From: Candidatus Harrisonbacteria bacterium CG10_big_fil_rev_8_21_14_0_10_49_15
GTDB taxonomy: Bacteria; Patescibacteriota; Minisyncoccia; UBA6257; 1-14-0-10-44-23
Direction: 5' to 3'
Assembly: GCA_002773415.1 (NCBI GenBank)
Contig: PFBD01000008.1
Span: 1-54,021, forward strand
DNA: 54,021 bases
The translations under genes were made by a program, and so were the position numbers. Shown piece after piece: positions 23,833-32,475 of the stretch. The notes beneath the pieces are model-generated. The model was given only the letters and a program-made list of their open reading frames with translations. It had not been told where the DNA came from and ran no database searches. How positions within the stretch are numbered: the first letter of the stretch is position 1; each line of letters starts with the position of its first letter.

Positions 23833-24069
23833 TTACAGTAAGGTTTTCAGAAATTCCTTGCCAATTCCTGACTTGAGATATTTTTCTCTTTTTCGAGCCT
23901 CTTGTCGAGTTTTATATTCTTCTATAAGAATAAGTTGGAAGGGGCGATAGGAAGCAGTTGTTCTTTCTCGACCGGTTTGGTGCTCATTAATCCTCCTTGT
24001 ATGATTATTGGTTAATCCTACATAAATATACTTTCGTGAGAGGCTAGATAGAGCATACACATAAAACAT
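23833..24069 (-). CDS. GIY-YIG endonuclease-like small protein
   Basis: 78 aa. The GIY-YIG core reads MFYVYALSS..KYIYVGLTNN, with the arginine helix HTRRINEHQTG and the glutamate region (LIEEYKTRQEARKREKYLKSG). This single-domain UvrC/Slx1-type group cleaves DNA or lies dormant; its targets are unknown. It sits between tRNA-Leu (9 nt upstream of its stop) and a broken tRNA-Leu 5' half, which hints at an endonuclease-driven rearrangement at tRNA genes. The family call is good, the mobility inferred. Confidence 0.85.
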   Translation of the reverse strand: MFYVYALSSLSRKYIYVGLTNNHTRRINEHQTGRERTTASYRPFQLILIEEYKTRQEARKREKYLKSGIGKEFLKTLL

Positions 24070-24085
24070 TTTTATAGGAAGTGAA

Positions 24086-24133
24086 GCGCGCCTGCCTGCC
24101 GGCAGGCAGGTCTACCAATTCCGCCACCTGGGC
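24086..24133 (-). pseudogene. tRNA-Leu 5' half interrupted by a palindrome
   Basis: On the minus strand GCCCAGGTGGCGGAATTGGTAGA is a canonical tRNA-Leu 5' half. It is interrupted at 24091-24110 by the 20-bp palindrome CCTGCCTGCC/GGCAGGCAGG, then continues CGCGC before diverging. No 3' half is present, so it is a remnant. Confidence 0.75.
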
Positions 24134-24307
24134 AAAAAAGTTGTATTTCTTTGCGAAGTTATAATTTACAAAAGCAATCTATATAGAATATCAGATGCGC
24201 CGGATATAGCTATCGGGGCGAGTAGTCAGGCAAGTAGCTGGGTCGGGCGCAAAGCGCCATTAAGATTACATCATAACATACATCGTTATTTTACGCAATA
24301 GGAAGCC
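24134..24307. other. Intergenic, nothing recognised
   Basis: 174 bases between the tRNA-Leu remnant and the substrate-binding-protein gene, with no ORF, hairpin or repeat I can support. Confidence 0.5.
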
Positions 24308-25984
24308 TTATTTGAAGACGCGAGTTGTCTTTAGGAACCAGCTTTGTACTCGTTCAAAGCGGTCGGCCGGGGTGCTGATGAACTCAAGGTCTAGCCCGCC
24401 GAGATCTTTCGGGGCGGCGTAAAGATAGTTTGGGGAGAACAAGAAGATGGCGGGGTAGTCGTCGTGGATGGTCTGTTGGATGCCGGCTATACTACTATTC
24501 CTTTCGATTGGGTCAAATTCAGTGCGGGCAGAGTCAAGAAGAGCGTCAACGCGCTCGTTATTGTAGAGTGCTAGATTAAGTCCCGGTTGGAACCTTTGGC
24601 TAGAGTGCCAGAAAGAGTAAAGATCGGCGCTGTTGCGGAGGATGTTGCCAAACAAAAGCATTTCATAGTTTCGAGTGCGAACGTAACTATTTTGGGCTTC
24701 AGCAACAGAGACGACGTTGACAGTGAGCTCTGCTCCGATGTTGCGCCAGTCGCTTTTGATGAGGGCCGCGGTGTCTACCAAGAAGGGGATGTTTGGTACG
24801 ATGAGGTCAAAGCTGAGACGAACTTTTTCGCCGCGAATATTTTTCACGCGGATAAGGTCGTTACTTTCCGGGTCAAGATCCCAACCGTTTTCTTCTAAAA
24901 TAGCGACGGCTTCTTCCGCGGAAAATCTTTCTCGTTCATAGGCCGCGTCGTTATATCCGGGAAGGTAGGGGGCGAGGGGGCCATGGGCGATAAGTCCTCG
25001 GTCACCAAGAATGTTTTTTAGGATGTGGTTTTTGTTGGTCGCAAGGGTGAGCGCTTCACGCACAGCTTTTTCTTTGAGTACGCTACTGACAGTTTGGTTT
25101 AAGAAGATCGCGTAATAGCGAGGGATGCCTATTTCATAAGTGCGGTGATTTATTTTAAGGTCTGCAATATCGCGAGCATCAATGCCGCCGAGGCCGTCAA
25201 TGCTTTTTCGGTTGAAGGCTAGGATGGCGTCATTGTAGCTTGGGTAGAATTTGAATGTCAGTGTTTCTATAAGGGATCGCGAGCCGGCGTAGTTTGGATT
25301 AGCTTGAAGTTTGTAGCTTGTTATAAAACCGGTTCGTTCTTTTTCGTAGCTGATGAATGTGTAGCTGCCGCTTCCGACCGGCTCCAGGTTGTACGAGGAG
25401 AGATGCAGGTTGGCCGGAGGAATAGCCGAGAAGATGTGCGCCGGCACTATTTGCAGGTTTTTGAGAGTTTCTGAAAAGTAGGCGTATGGTGTTTTTAGGG
25501 TAAACTCAACTTCTTTTTCAGAAAGACGAACAACACTTACGCCTTGCCAGTTGTTCGCGCTTGGTGAGCGAGTCTCCGGATTTTGAATAGTTTCAACAGT
25601 GAAGACTACGTCGTTGGTTGTGATTGGAGTGTTGTCCGACCAGACGAGATCGTTTTTAAGAGAGACGATCCAGACAGTGCCGTCGCTAGAGGTGCTGTAG
25701 CTATCGCTGAGGGTGAGCAGATCGGCAAATAACACTTTGGCTAGATCTCGGTCAGCTTCATTGCCTCCTATAAGGAGGGGATTGATGGCGACTGGTTGGC
25801 CCACGATGCCTTCAGTGTAGCTGCCGCCTTGTGCGGGTTGGATAACAGTGTTTCGGTAGACAGTTGTTAGGATGATGCCGGTAGTGGCGGCGAAAAAAAT
25901 AGTCGAAGCGCTGATAAAGATATATCGTTCGCGCTTTGAGAATGTTTTAAAGGGTTTGGTGAGGTCGCGGAAGAAAGAGGACAT
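24308..25984 (-). CDS. ABC transporter substrate-binding protein, family 5
   Basis: 558 aa. A cytoplasmic N-tail and a membrane anchor (about 23-45) are followed by a DppA/OppA-type solute-binding fold (EGIVGQPVAINPLLIGG, TNDVVFTVETIQNP, VREALTLATNKN, LFSPNYLYAA). It would bind oligopeptides or similar ligands outside the membrane. There is no lipobox, so it is tethered by the helix. No permease or ATPase genes adjoin it. It may work with a distant transporter or as a lone peptide-binding or adhesion protein. Confidence 0.9.
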   Translation of the reverse strand: MSSFFRDLTKPFKTFSKRERYIFISASTIFFAATTGIILTTVYRNTVIQPAQGGSYTEGIVGQPVAINPLLIGGNEADRDLAKVLFADLLTLSDSYSTSSDGTVWIVSLKNDLVWSDNTPITTNDVVFTVETIQNPETRSPSANNWQGVSVVRLSEKEVEFTLKTPYAYFSETLKNLQIVPAHIFSAIPPANLHLSSYNLEPVGSGSYTFISYEKERTGFITSYKLQANPNYAGSRSLIETLTFKFYPSYNDAILAFNRKSIDGLGGIDARDIADLKINHRTYEIGIPRYYAIFLNQTVSSVLKEKAVREALTLATNKNHILKNILGDRGLIAHGPLAPYLPGYNDAAYERERFSAEEAVAILEENGWDLDPESNDLIRVKNIRGEKVRLSFDLIVPNIPFLVDTAALIKSDWRNIGAELTVNVVSVAEAQNSYVRTRNYEMLLFGNILRNSADLYSFWHSSQRFQPGLNLALYNNERVDALLDSARTEFDPIERNSSIAGIQQTIHDDYPAIFLFSPNYLYAAPKDLGGLDLEFISTPADRFERVQSWFLKTTRVFK

Positions 25985-26002
25985 TAGACGAAATATAAAT
26001 CA

Positions 26003-26102
26003 GACTAATTACGAATGTAGTTACGAATTTACGTATGAAATTATCGTTAGCTAATTCGTAAATACGTAAAAGATTCGTAATTCGTTTGATGATGCTGGTT
26101 TG
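26003..26102. repeat. About 95-bp ATTACGAAT inverted-repeat element, copy B
   Basis: The reverse complement of the 19371-19463 element, with a different loop. It lies between secG and the substrate-binding-protein gene. Confidence 0.75.
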
Positions 26103-26108
26103 ATGGTT

Positions 26109-26465
26109 TTATAGGCTAAAGTCAATAGCACTATCCACCCCGGTGTCCTGGGTGTCAGTTGTTGGCGCGTTTTCTTCTTCGATTGCCTCTAGTGGAGGAA
26201 TTATCTGTTCGTCGCTTGGAGACGGTATTGTTACTTGGTTGTTTGTGGTCACTAAGTTGGCGATTGCAAGACCGGCAAAAAAGATTATCAAAACGATGGT
26301 CGCGTTGAAAATAATTTTTTCAAAGCCGCGGCGTTTTTGGTAAAAATCGCCACCACCGCCACCGCCAGCTCCTAAAAATCCGGATGAATCGCCGCGCTGC
26401 TGAAGCAGGATGAGGACGATAAGGGCGACTGCGACAAGAATGAGAATGATGCTGATGAGATCCAT
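26109..26465 (-). CDS. secG: Preprotein translocase subunit SecG
   Basis: 118 aa from ATG 26465. Two membrane helices flank the SecG signature (VLILLQQRGDSSGFLGAGGGGGGDFYQKRRGFEK), and an acidic C-terminal tail follows. SecG assists SecYE in protein export. The tail (EEENAPTTDTQDTG) is longer than in E. coli but common in this protein. The ORF-track start adds eight residues upstream of a better ATG. Confidence 0.93.
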   Translation of the reverse strand: MDLISIILILVAVALIVLILLQQRGDSSGFLGAGGGGGGDFYQKRRGFEKIIFNATIVLIIFFAGLAIANLVTTNNQVTIPSPSDEQIIPPLEAIEEENAPTTDTQDTGVDSAIDFSL

Positions 26466-26467
26466 AT

Positions 26468-26560
26468 ATGGTGAAATTACAAATGACAAATCCCAAATTC
26501 CAAACGAGTCTGTTTAGGTTTTTGAATTTAAGATTTATTTGATATTTGGTGCTTGATATT
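26468..26560. repeat. AAATCCCAAATTCCAA / TTTGGTGCTTG dispersed repeat
   Basis: caaatcccaaattccaaac and, further on, gatatttggtgcttgatattt form an imperfect inverted pair in the gap between secG and the holin-like gene. The same sequence type occurs inside argS and ileS. Confidence 0.7.
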
Positions 26561-26566
26561 TGGGAG

Positions 26567-26923
26567 TTAGTCTTTGTGTCGGTTGCTGGCGTGGAAGATC
26601 ATGTTCGCGACCGTGATGATTAGGGTCCCGTATAGGAGCGGTAACAGTCCCTGTATACTAATGTTTTGGGCGTATTTGTCAATAATATAGAGGAGGCCGC
26701 CGGTGATGACGAGGTTAAAGAGGCCAAACGTGATAATGATAATTGGGGTAAGGACCAGCTTGATTATTGGCAAAATAATAAGCTGAATAAGGGTAAAAAC
26801 GCCTATTAAGGCCGCGGTAGCGGCCAGATCGGTCGTGTTTAGATTAAAGCCGGTGACAACGTAAGCCGCGACTCCGAAGCCAATGGCGTTGGCGATAAAA
26901 GTGATGATGACTTTTTTAAACAT
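26567..26923 (-). CDS. Phage-holin-family IV (YvlD-like) membrane protein
   Basis: 118 aa with four hydrophobic helices. The family pattern is visible: GFGVAAYVVTGFNL, then ILPIIKLVLTPIIIITFGLFNLVITGGLLYIIDKY. Members are widespread small membrane proteins named after a phage holin but usually chromosomal and of unknown function, sometimes linked to envelope stress. It diverges from the EamA gene with a 22-nt gap. Confidence 0.85.
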   Translation of the reverse strand: MFKKVIITFIANAIGFGVAAYVVTGFNLNTTDLAATAALIGVFTLIQLIILPIIKLVLTPIIIITFGLFNLVITGGLLYIIDKYAQNISIQGLLPLLYGTLIITVANMIFHASNRHKD

Positions 26924-26945
26924 ATATATAGTATACTAAAAATCT

Positions 26946-27896
26946 ATGACTAAAGCACTACGGAGCTATGGACCGTTTTTGATTGCCTTTGCGGCGCTGC
27001 TTTGGGCGGTGGATGGGATTTTGCGACGGAGTTTGTTTTCCTTGCCGCCTATTACTATCGTATTTTACGAGCACTTGATAGGCGCGCTGCTTATTTTACC
27101 GTTCTTTTTTGTGGCTTGGAAAAAGCAGGCTCGGTCGCTGACAAAGTCGGAGTGGATCGTGATGGTCGTAGTGGCCTTGTTGTCGGGTGTGCTCGGAACA
27201 TTGTTTTTCACGGCCGCGCTGGTGCGAGTTGGCTTTATCTCTTTTTCAGTCGTGTTTTTATTGCAGAAACTGCAGCCGATATTCGCGATAGCGACAGCGG
27301 CTATTTTACTGAAAGAGCGGGTGACGCTGCGGTACGGGGTGTGGGCGGTGGTGGCTTTTGTGGCGGCCTATTTTGTGACCTTTCCGGCCGGGATGGTGAA
27401 CTTTGGTGAGACCGGGGTGATCGCCGCGGCGCTGCTAGCCGGGGCCGCAGCCTTTGCATGGGGGAGCTCGACGGCCTTTTCGCGATACGCGCTTATAGAT
27501 CATTCACACACGGTAATAACTGGCCTGCGATTTTTTATCACAGTGCCGCTGGCTTTTGTGGGCGTGCTGCTTCTTGGCCAGTTTTCTTCCTTATCTGGGG
27601 TTGAGCCGGGGCAGTTTGGTCGTTTGTTCATTATCGCGCTTTCAACCGGGATGGTGGCGCTTTGGATATACTACCGCGGGTTAAAAGTAACTCAGGCAAA
27701 AGTTTCCACAATAGTAGAGCTTATTTTTCCCTTTACCGCTGTGTTCATTGATATCTTTCTTTACGATACGGTATTGCACTGGAGTCAGTACGCGGCTGCC
27801 GCGGTGCTAATGCTGGCTATTTATCAGGTGAGCAGGCTAAATCAAGAAAAGGGGACGGCTGGATTGCCCGAGACAGGCGCTTCTGATACTCTCTAG
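26946..27896 (+). CDS. EamA/DMT-family transporter
   Basis: 316 aa with about ten membrane helices in two EamA repeats (first LIAFAALLWAVDGILRR, second AAALLAGAAAFAWGSSTAFSRYAL). Such proteins export or import small metabolites; the substrate is not predictable. A TATACT box (26932-26937) ends 8 nt before the ATG, so the mRNA is probably leaderless. It is followed 2 nt later by murA and may be co-transcribed with it. Confidence 0.9.
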   Translation: MTKALRSYGPFLIAFAALLWAVDGILRRSLFSLPPITIVFYEHLIGALLILPFFFVAWKKQARSLTKSEWIVMVVVALLSGVLGTLFFTAALVRVGFISFSVVFLLQKLQPIFAIATAAILLKERVTLRYGVWAVVAFVAAYFVTFPAGMVNFGETGVIAAALLAGAAAFAWGSSTAFSRYALIDHSHTVITGLRFFITVPLAFVGVLLLGQFSSLSGVEPGQFGRLFIIALSTGMVALWIYYRGLKVTQAKVSTIVELIFPFTAVFIDIFLYDTVLHWSQYAAAAVLMLAIYQVSRLNQEKGTAGLPETGASDTL

Positions 27897-27898
27897 TC

Positions 27899-29224
27899 AT
27901 GGCTAAAAAGAAACAGGTGGAAACAATGAATTTTCAAATTGAGGGTGGGCGGCGTTTGTCCGGTGCGGTTACTTTGCGAACAGCAAAAAATTCAGCGGTG
28001 GGCTTGCTTTGTGCGTCGCTGTTGAACAAGGGGACGACCACTTTGCGCAACATGCCGAAGATAGAAGAGGTGTATCGCATCATTGAGGTACTAGAGAGCA
28101 TTGGTGTTTCAGTTAAGTGGCAAGGGAGTGATGTTGTTATCAAGCGGCCGGCGAATATTTCTTTAGCGAAGTTGGACTTGGAAGCGGCGATGCGGACGCG
28201 AAGCATCATCATGTTTATCGGGCCGCTTATTCACAGCTTGAAAAAATTTTCTTTGCCTCAGACTGGCGGTTGCAAATTGGGTAGCCGAACAGTACGCCCG
28301 CACTTTTACGCGCTGGAGCCGTTTGGCGTGAAGATAGATGTTAAGAGCAACGCGTTTGCGGTAACCGCGGCCAAGACTTTGAAGCCGGCGGAGTTTGTTT
28401 TGTATGAGTCGGGCGATACAGTGACAGAGAACGCGCTGATGGCCGCGGCCCTTATTCCTGGTGTGACCACGATAAAGCTGGCTTCGGCCAACTATCAGGT
28501 GCAGGACATGTGCTTTTTCTTGGAAGAGTTTGGTGTGAAGATAGAGGGTATAGGCACGACCACGCTGACCATTCATGGCGTAGCGGAGATGAACGCGGAT
28601 GTGGAGTACCATCTAAGCGAAGACCCGACCGAGGGGATGTTCTTTTTAGCGGTAGCGGCGGTGACAGGTTCGGCCATTACAATAGAGCGCGCGCCGATAG
28701 ACTTTTTAGAGCTAGAGCTTTTTAAACTGAAGAAGATGGGCTTTCGGTACACGATTACAAAGCGGTACAAGTCGGCTAACGGCAAGACAAACTTGGTAGA
28801 TATCAAAACCAAGCCGTCTACGTTGCGAGCTCTTGATGAGAAGATAGCCCCTCGGCCGTACCCGGGGTTGAATATTGATCACTTACCATTTTTCGCGGTC
28901 ATTGCGGCGACGGCGAAAGGACAGACGCTGATTCACGACTGGGTGTATGAAAAGCGCGCGATTTACTACACCGAGCTGGATAGATTGGGCGCGGATACGA
29001 TTTTGGCAGACCCACACCGGATTTATATAAATGGACCAACCGAATGGAAGGCACGAGAGCTTATCTGCCCGCCGGCCCTGCGCCCGGCGACGATTTTGCT
29101 GATTGCTATGTTGGCGGCCAAAGGTGAGTCGGTTCTGCGCGATGTCTACTCCATCAACCGCGGCTATGAAGACCTGGCGAATCGGCTGAATAAGTTGGGA
29201 GCGCGGATAAAGACGATCTCTTAG
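27899..29224 (+). CDS. murA: UDP-N-acetylglucosamine 1-carboxyvinyltransferase
   Basis: 441 aa, slightly longer than the typical 420. It catalyses the first committed step of peptidoglycan synthesis, transferring enolpyruvate from PEP to UDP-GlcNAc. The substrate-binding KN pair (30-31) and the catalytic loop GGCKLGSRTVRPH with Cys125 (fosfomycin target position) are visible, as is the ending with DVYSINRGYEDL. The K-N-S-A-V-G variant of the KNA motif differs from E. coli. Its place before mreB fits an envelope block. Confidence 0.9.
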   Translation: MAKKKQVETMNFQIEGGRRLSGAVTLRTAKNSAVGLLCASLLNKGTTTLRNMPKIEEVYRIIEVLESIGVSVKWQGSDVVIKRPANISLAKLDLEAAMRTRSIIMFIGPLIHSLKKFSLPQTGGCKLGSRTVRPHFYALEPFGVKIDVKSNAFAVTAAKTLKPAEFVLYESGDTVTENALMAAALIPGVTTIKLASANYQVQDMCFFLEEFGVKIEGIGTTTLTIHGVAEMNADVEYHLSEDPTEGMFFLAVAAVTGSAITIERAPIDFLELELFKLKKMGFRYTITKRYKSANGKTNLVDIKTKPSTLRALDEKIAPRPYPGLNIDHLPFFAVIAATAKGQTLIHDWVYEKRAIYYTELDRLGADTILADPHRIYINGPTEWKARELICPPALRPATILLIAMLAAKGESVLRDVYSINRGYEDLANRLNKLGARIKTIS

Positions 29225-29390
29225 CTGTTTAGCTTCTTAGCTGTTTAGGTCGCGGCCAATTGGAAAAATTGTTTTAGCTCTGCTAGGATAGCAGCACAAT
29301 ACTAGCTGCTTAGCTTCTTAGGGAAGTAACTTATTAGGTCGTGGACTAGACTCTAAAAAGCTAAACAGCTAAGAAGCTAATCAGCTTTCC
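29221..29390. repeat. AGCTGTTTAGCTTCTTAG repeats and mreB leader hairpin
   Basis: Copies lie at 29221-29249 and 29304-29322, with an inverted copy at 29355-29385. Between them a perfect CTGCTA-GGA-TAGCAG hairpin (about 29280-29295) begins an 80-bp stretch that recurs before the second mreB (36335-36415). Confidence 0.7.
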
Positions 29391-29394
29391 TTAT

Positions 29395-30402
29395 ATGTTT
29401 GTACGTAAAATAGGCATTGACCTTGGAACCGCGAATACGATTGTTTTTGTGCCTGGCAAAGGCTTTATTGTGAACGAGCCGACGATTGTGGCGCTTGGCC
29501 AGCCGAATAATGAGGTTATTGCCGTGGGGCGGGAGGCTAAGAACATGATCGGCCGGACGCCGTATGATATTGTTGCGTATAAGCCTCTGAAAGACGGCGT
29601 GATTGCCGATTATTACATTACCAAGGCGATGCTGAAGTATTACATTACGAAGGCGATTGGTGGTTGGAATGTGATTAAGCCAGATGTGGTTATCAGCGCC
29701 CCGGCTGGGATCACGGCGAATGAACGCCGAGCGGTGGTTAACGCGGCTAAAGAGGCGGGCGCCAAGCAGACGTATATTGTGAAAGAGCCGATTTTGGCAG
29801 CTCTAGGCGCGGGCATTCCGATAAACTCTCACTCTGGAAACATGATTATCAATATTGGCGGTGGCACGGCCGAGGTGGCGGTCGTCTCCCTGGGGAGCAT
29901 CGTCAGTTGGTCCAGTTTGCGCGTGGCCGGGAACAAGTTTGATGCGGCCATCATGAACTACGTGAAAAAGAAGTTTGATGTTTATATCGGCGAGCAGACG
30001 GCCGAGCAGGTGAAGATAGAGGTCGGTAGCGCATTGCCGATGAAAGACAAGTTGTCGTTTAAGGTACGGGGTCGGGACGTGGCTTCGGGATTGCCCAAGG
30101 ATATAAATGTAAACTCTAACGAGATAGCCGAAGCGCTTAATCCGCTTTTATTGGATATCGCGGCTAGCGTGCAGACGGTGTTTAACGAAACCCCGCCGGA
30201 GTTGGTGGCGGACATTATGGAAAAGGGGATAATTATTTCGGGTGGCGGCGCGAACTTGCGCAACGTAGACGAGTTTTTCAAACGAATGACCGGTGTAGAG
30301 TGCTACACGGCTGAAGAGGCGCTCTTTTGCGTGGCCAAAGGCTCGGGTTTGATTTTGGACCACTTGGATGTGTATAAGCGAACGCTACTGAATAAACGCT
30401 AG
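29395..30402 (+). CDS. mreB: Rod-shape actin homologue MreB, paralogue 1
   Basis: 335 aa actin-fold ATPase. Phosphate 1 is IGIDLGTANT, phosphate 2 is NIGGGTAEVAV, and the adenosine site is ISGGGANLRNV. It polymerises under the membrane and guides cell-wall synthesis. It is not in the mreBCD operon; a second, better-placed mreB lies at 36485. The two share a repeat-rich leader, suggesting duplication of gene plus promoter region. Confidence 0.94.
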   Translation: MFVRKIGIDLGTANTIVFVPGKGFIVNEPTIVALGQPNNEVIAVGREAKNMIGRTPYDIVAYKPLKDGVIADYYITKAMLKYYITKAIGGWNVIKPDVVISAPAGITANERRAVVNAAKEAGAKQTYIVKEPILAALGAGIPINSHSGNMIINIGGGTAEVAVVSLGSIVSWSSLRVAGNKFDAAIMNYVKKKFDVYIGEQTAEQVKIEVGSALPMKDKLSFKVRGRDVASGLPKDINVNSNEIAEALNPLLLDIAASVQTVFNETPPELVADIMEKGIIISGGGANLRNVDEFFKRMTGVECYTAEEALFCVAKGSGLILDHLDVYKRTLLNKR

Positions 30403-30610
30403 CGCCATTCCTCCTTTCTTAAAGGTGGTTGCCTGTAGGGAGGAGGATTTAAAATCCCTCCGCTTAACTGTGAATTATAAAACTCTAAAAATTTCTTCAT
30501 TTTGTCATTCCCGCGTAGGCGGGAATCTATCATTTGACTATTTTTTTATGGATTCCCGCCTTCGCGGGAATGACACGGCGGGGAGTTATGAAAAGTTTCT
30601 AAAACGTAGC

Positions 30611-30646
30611 AGGCCCCGGCCACCCAGTGAAGGATGGTCGGGGCCT
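30611..30646 (-). terminator. GC-rich hairpin after the 62-aa gene
   Basis: AGGCCCCG/CGGGGCCT with further CCA/TGG pairing forms a 14-15 bp stem downstream of the minus-strand gene. Confidence 0.6.
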
Positions 30647-30668
30647 TGTGTGTTGCGGGCGCGCACGT

Positions 30669-30857
30669 CTACTGGGCTACTCTGAGCTCCTGGGGGTAGG
30701 CCCAGATCGTGCGTCCGTCGTCGAGCTTGATTGCGTGAGCAACGCCCGACGCGTCCTCCTGGTTGCCATGGAGAATGACTGTGGCCACCTTCCCGTTGTT
30801 GGCGCTCTGGCCGTGTTTGGATTGGAACACGACTCGTGTGCCGACTTCGTATCGCAT
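30669..30857 (-). CDS. GC-rich small beta-barrel-like protein
   Basis: 62 aa with no named family. The pattern MRYEVGTRVVFQSKHG, AVATVILHGN-like strand and AIKLDDGRTIWAYPQEL looks like a small SH3/KOW-type barrel, from alternating hydrophobics only. The start is moved from the ORF-track ATG (30905) to 30857 because GGGAGG lies 5 nt before it. A TTGACA..TATACT promoter lies about 70 nt further upstream. Composition is far more GC-rich than the neighbours, and repeats surround it, suggesting acquired cargo. Confidence 0.6.
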   Translation of the reverse strand: MRYEVGTRVVFQSKHGQSANNGKVATVILHGNQEDASGVAHAIKLDDGRTIWAYPQELRVAQ

Positions 30858-31205
30858 GTTTCCCTCCCGGGATTGTGGGGTGAAGCGGGATTGCCTCACG
30901 GCCACCTATATATTAGTATAGCATACTTTTGGTATATTTGTCAATGTGTAGAAAATCTCATGAAATCTAGGGAAAATAAATGTTTGTCATTCCCGCGTAG
31001 GCGGGAATCCAGGCAGTGGATCCCCGGGTTAAGCCCGAGGATGACAAAGAGGAGAGGGAGAAAATAGTTAAAAGGCTTTCATATTTCTCCCTTTTGTAAA
31101 GGGAGTACCGGCGAAGCCGGGGAGGGAGTTTGAATCGGAAAAGGTAAATCCTCCGGCCTTTGGCTACCTCCTTTATGAAAGGAGGAATGATGCTAGAATA
31201 AGAAC

Positions 31206-31940
31206 ATGGAGGCAGTCCGGAAAAACTTTGAAAAGTTGGTAAAGGGAGATGCGCTCGCCCATGCTTATATTTTTTATGGTCCGGACTTGGTGGCGCAGTT
31301 TGGATTTGCTAAGGAGTTGGCACACTTTATAGAAAGGGGGGAGTGGAGTCTCACAGAGAGGCCGCTTTCAGACGCGCGGTTTATTGATGGAGCGACGGAC
31401 GACGTGGGAATCAATACAGCGCGGAGCGTATCGGATTTTTTATATCAGCACCCGAATATTTCTAGCCGGCGGGTGCTGGTGATTAGTGACGCGGGCAAGT
31501 TGAATCATTTGGCGCAAAACGCGCTACTTAAAGTAGTAGAGGAGCCGCCGGCTCACGGAATGGTAATTTTGATCGTGCGGGACCTGGGTGTTTTGTTGCC
31601 AACACTGGTTTCGCGGTTTGCCAAGATTTACTTTGCTTCGCAAGGTACGAAAAAGGAAGAAGGAAAAATTAAGGAGGAAGTCGCGGCATTGGTAAAAGAG
31701 TTTCTGGCGGCCGGACCGCGAGGGCAGAGTGAGATTATTAAAAATTTGATAAAAGAGGATGGCCCGGTAAACGAATTTGTGGAGGCGCTGATTGGGGAGT
31801 TGAATAAGCGGCCGCAGGAGAATTGGCGAGCGCTAAAAGAGTTGCATCATCGCTATGAGTTGATGAATCAGTTCAATGTGAACAAGCGTTTACAATTAGA
31901 GGCTGTTTTGCCATACTTGGGGGATGGAAAAAATAGTTAG
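31206..31940 (+). CDS. holB: DNA polymerase III delta-prime subunit (clamp loader)
   Basis: 244 aa, shorter than the 330 of E. coli. It shows the clamp-loader ATPase-like fold without a P-loop (YGPDLVAQFGF), DAGKLNHLAQNALLKVVEEPP and the VSRF box. It helps load the sliding clamp at replication forks. A TAGAAT box ends 6 nt before the ATG (leaderless). Its end overlaps frr by 17 nt, so translation of the two is coupled. Confidence 0.88.
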   Translation: MEAVRKNFEKLVKGDALAHAYIFYGPDLVAQFGFAKELAHFIERGEWSLTERPLSDARFIDGATDDVGINTARSVSDFLYQHPNISSRRVLVISDAGKLNHLAQNALLKVVEEPPAHGMVILIVRDLGVLLPTLVSRFAKIYFASQGTKKEEGKIKEEVAALVKEFLAAGPRGQSEIIKNLIKEDGPVNEFVEALIGELNKRPQENWRALKELHHRYELMNQFNVNKRLQLEAVLPYLGDGKNS

Positions 31941-32475
31941 TGAGTTAGATAGGCGAGCGCAAGCGGCTTTAAACGCTTTTCGAGAAGAGCTGTCTTCTAT
32001 TAGAGGTAATCAGCCGAGTCCGGCTTTAGTTGAGGATTTGAAGATTGAGTACTTTGAACAGCAAGTGCCACTGAAGCAGTTAGGGGCCATCTCGATGGTG
32101 CCGCCGCGAGAGCTGGTGGTTACTTTGTGGGATCCGAGTAATATTGAGACGGTAGCTAAGGCGATCAATGACGCGAAGCGTGGTTTTAGCGCAAGTGTGC
32201 GGGGGACTTCAATTCACATAATTTTGCCACAGTTGACTCAGGAGCGACGGGAAGAGCTGATAAAGCTGACTAAGCAGATAGGGGAGAAATATCGGATTGA
32301 GTTTCGCAACTTTCGCGACGACGCCAAAAGGAGACTGGAGTCCGCGGAGGCAGCCAAAGAGATTACGGAAGACCAAGAGTTTAAGGGTATGAAAAAGGTG
32401 CAAGAGGCAATCGACGGTGCGAACAAGAGTGTGGAGGATCTGCTAAAAAAGAAGGAGATAGAAATAAACGACTAG
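31924..32475 (+). CDS. frr: Ribosome recycling factor
   Basis: 183 aa, the family norm. The three-helix bundle is recognisable from LNAFREELSSIRGNQPSPALVEDLKIEYF and the C-terminal RNFRDDAKRRLE, with GMKKVQEAIDGANKSVEDLLKKKE. It splits post-termination ribosomes together with EF-G. It is followed directly by rseP with no gap, as in many bacteria. Confidence 0.97.
   Translation: MEKIVSELDRRAQAALNAFREELSSIRGNQPSPALVEDLKIEYFEQQVPLKQLGAISMVPPRELVVTLWDPSNIETVAKAINDAKRGFSASVRGTSIHIILPQLTQERREELIKLTKQIGEKYRIEFRNFRDDAKRRLESAEAAKEITEDQEFKGMKKVQEAIDGANKSVEDLLKKKEIEIND

Larger units (their letters stand above)
30409..31190. repeat. Nested inverted-repeat cluster around a GC-rich gene
   Basis: The outer arms cattcctcctttcttaaagg (from 30409) and its near complement (to 31190) are inverted. 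The inner arms are copies of GTCATTCCCGCGTAGGCGGGAAT (30503-30574 and 30983-31048), a palindromic repeat type common in bacterial genomes. Between them lies the 62-aa gene with its promoter. Apart from that gene the 800 bases hold only repeats. Confidence 0.65.

Noticed and set aside
30627-31067. 146-aa plus-strand ORF
   Set aside because: It runs antisense through the 62-aa gene and into palindromic repeats; there is no ribosome site or family match.
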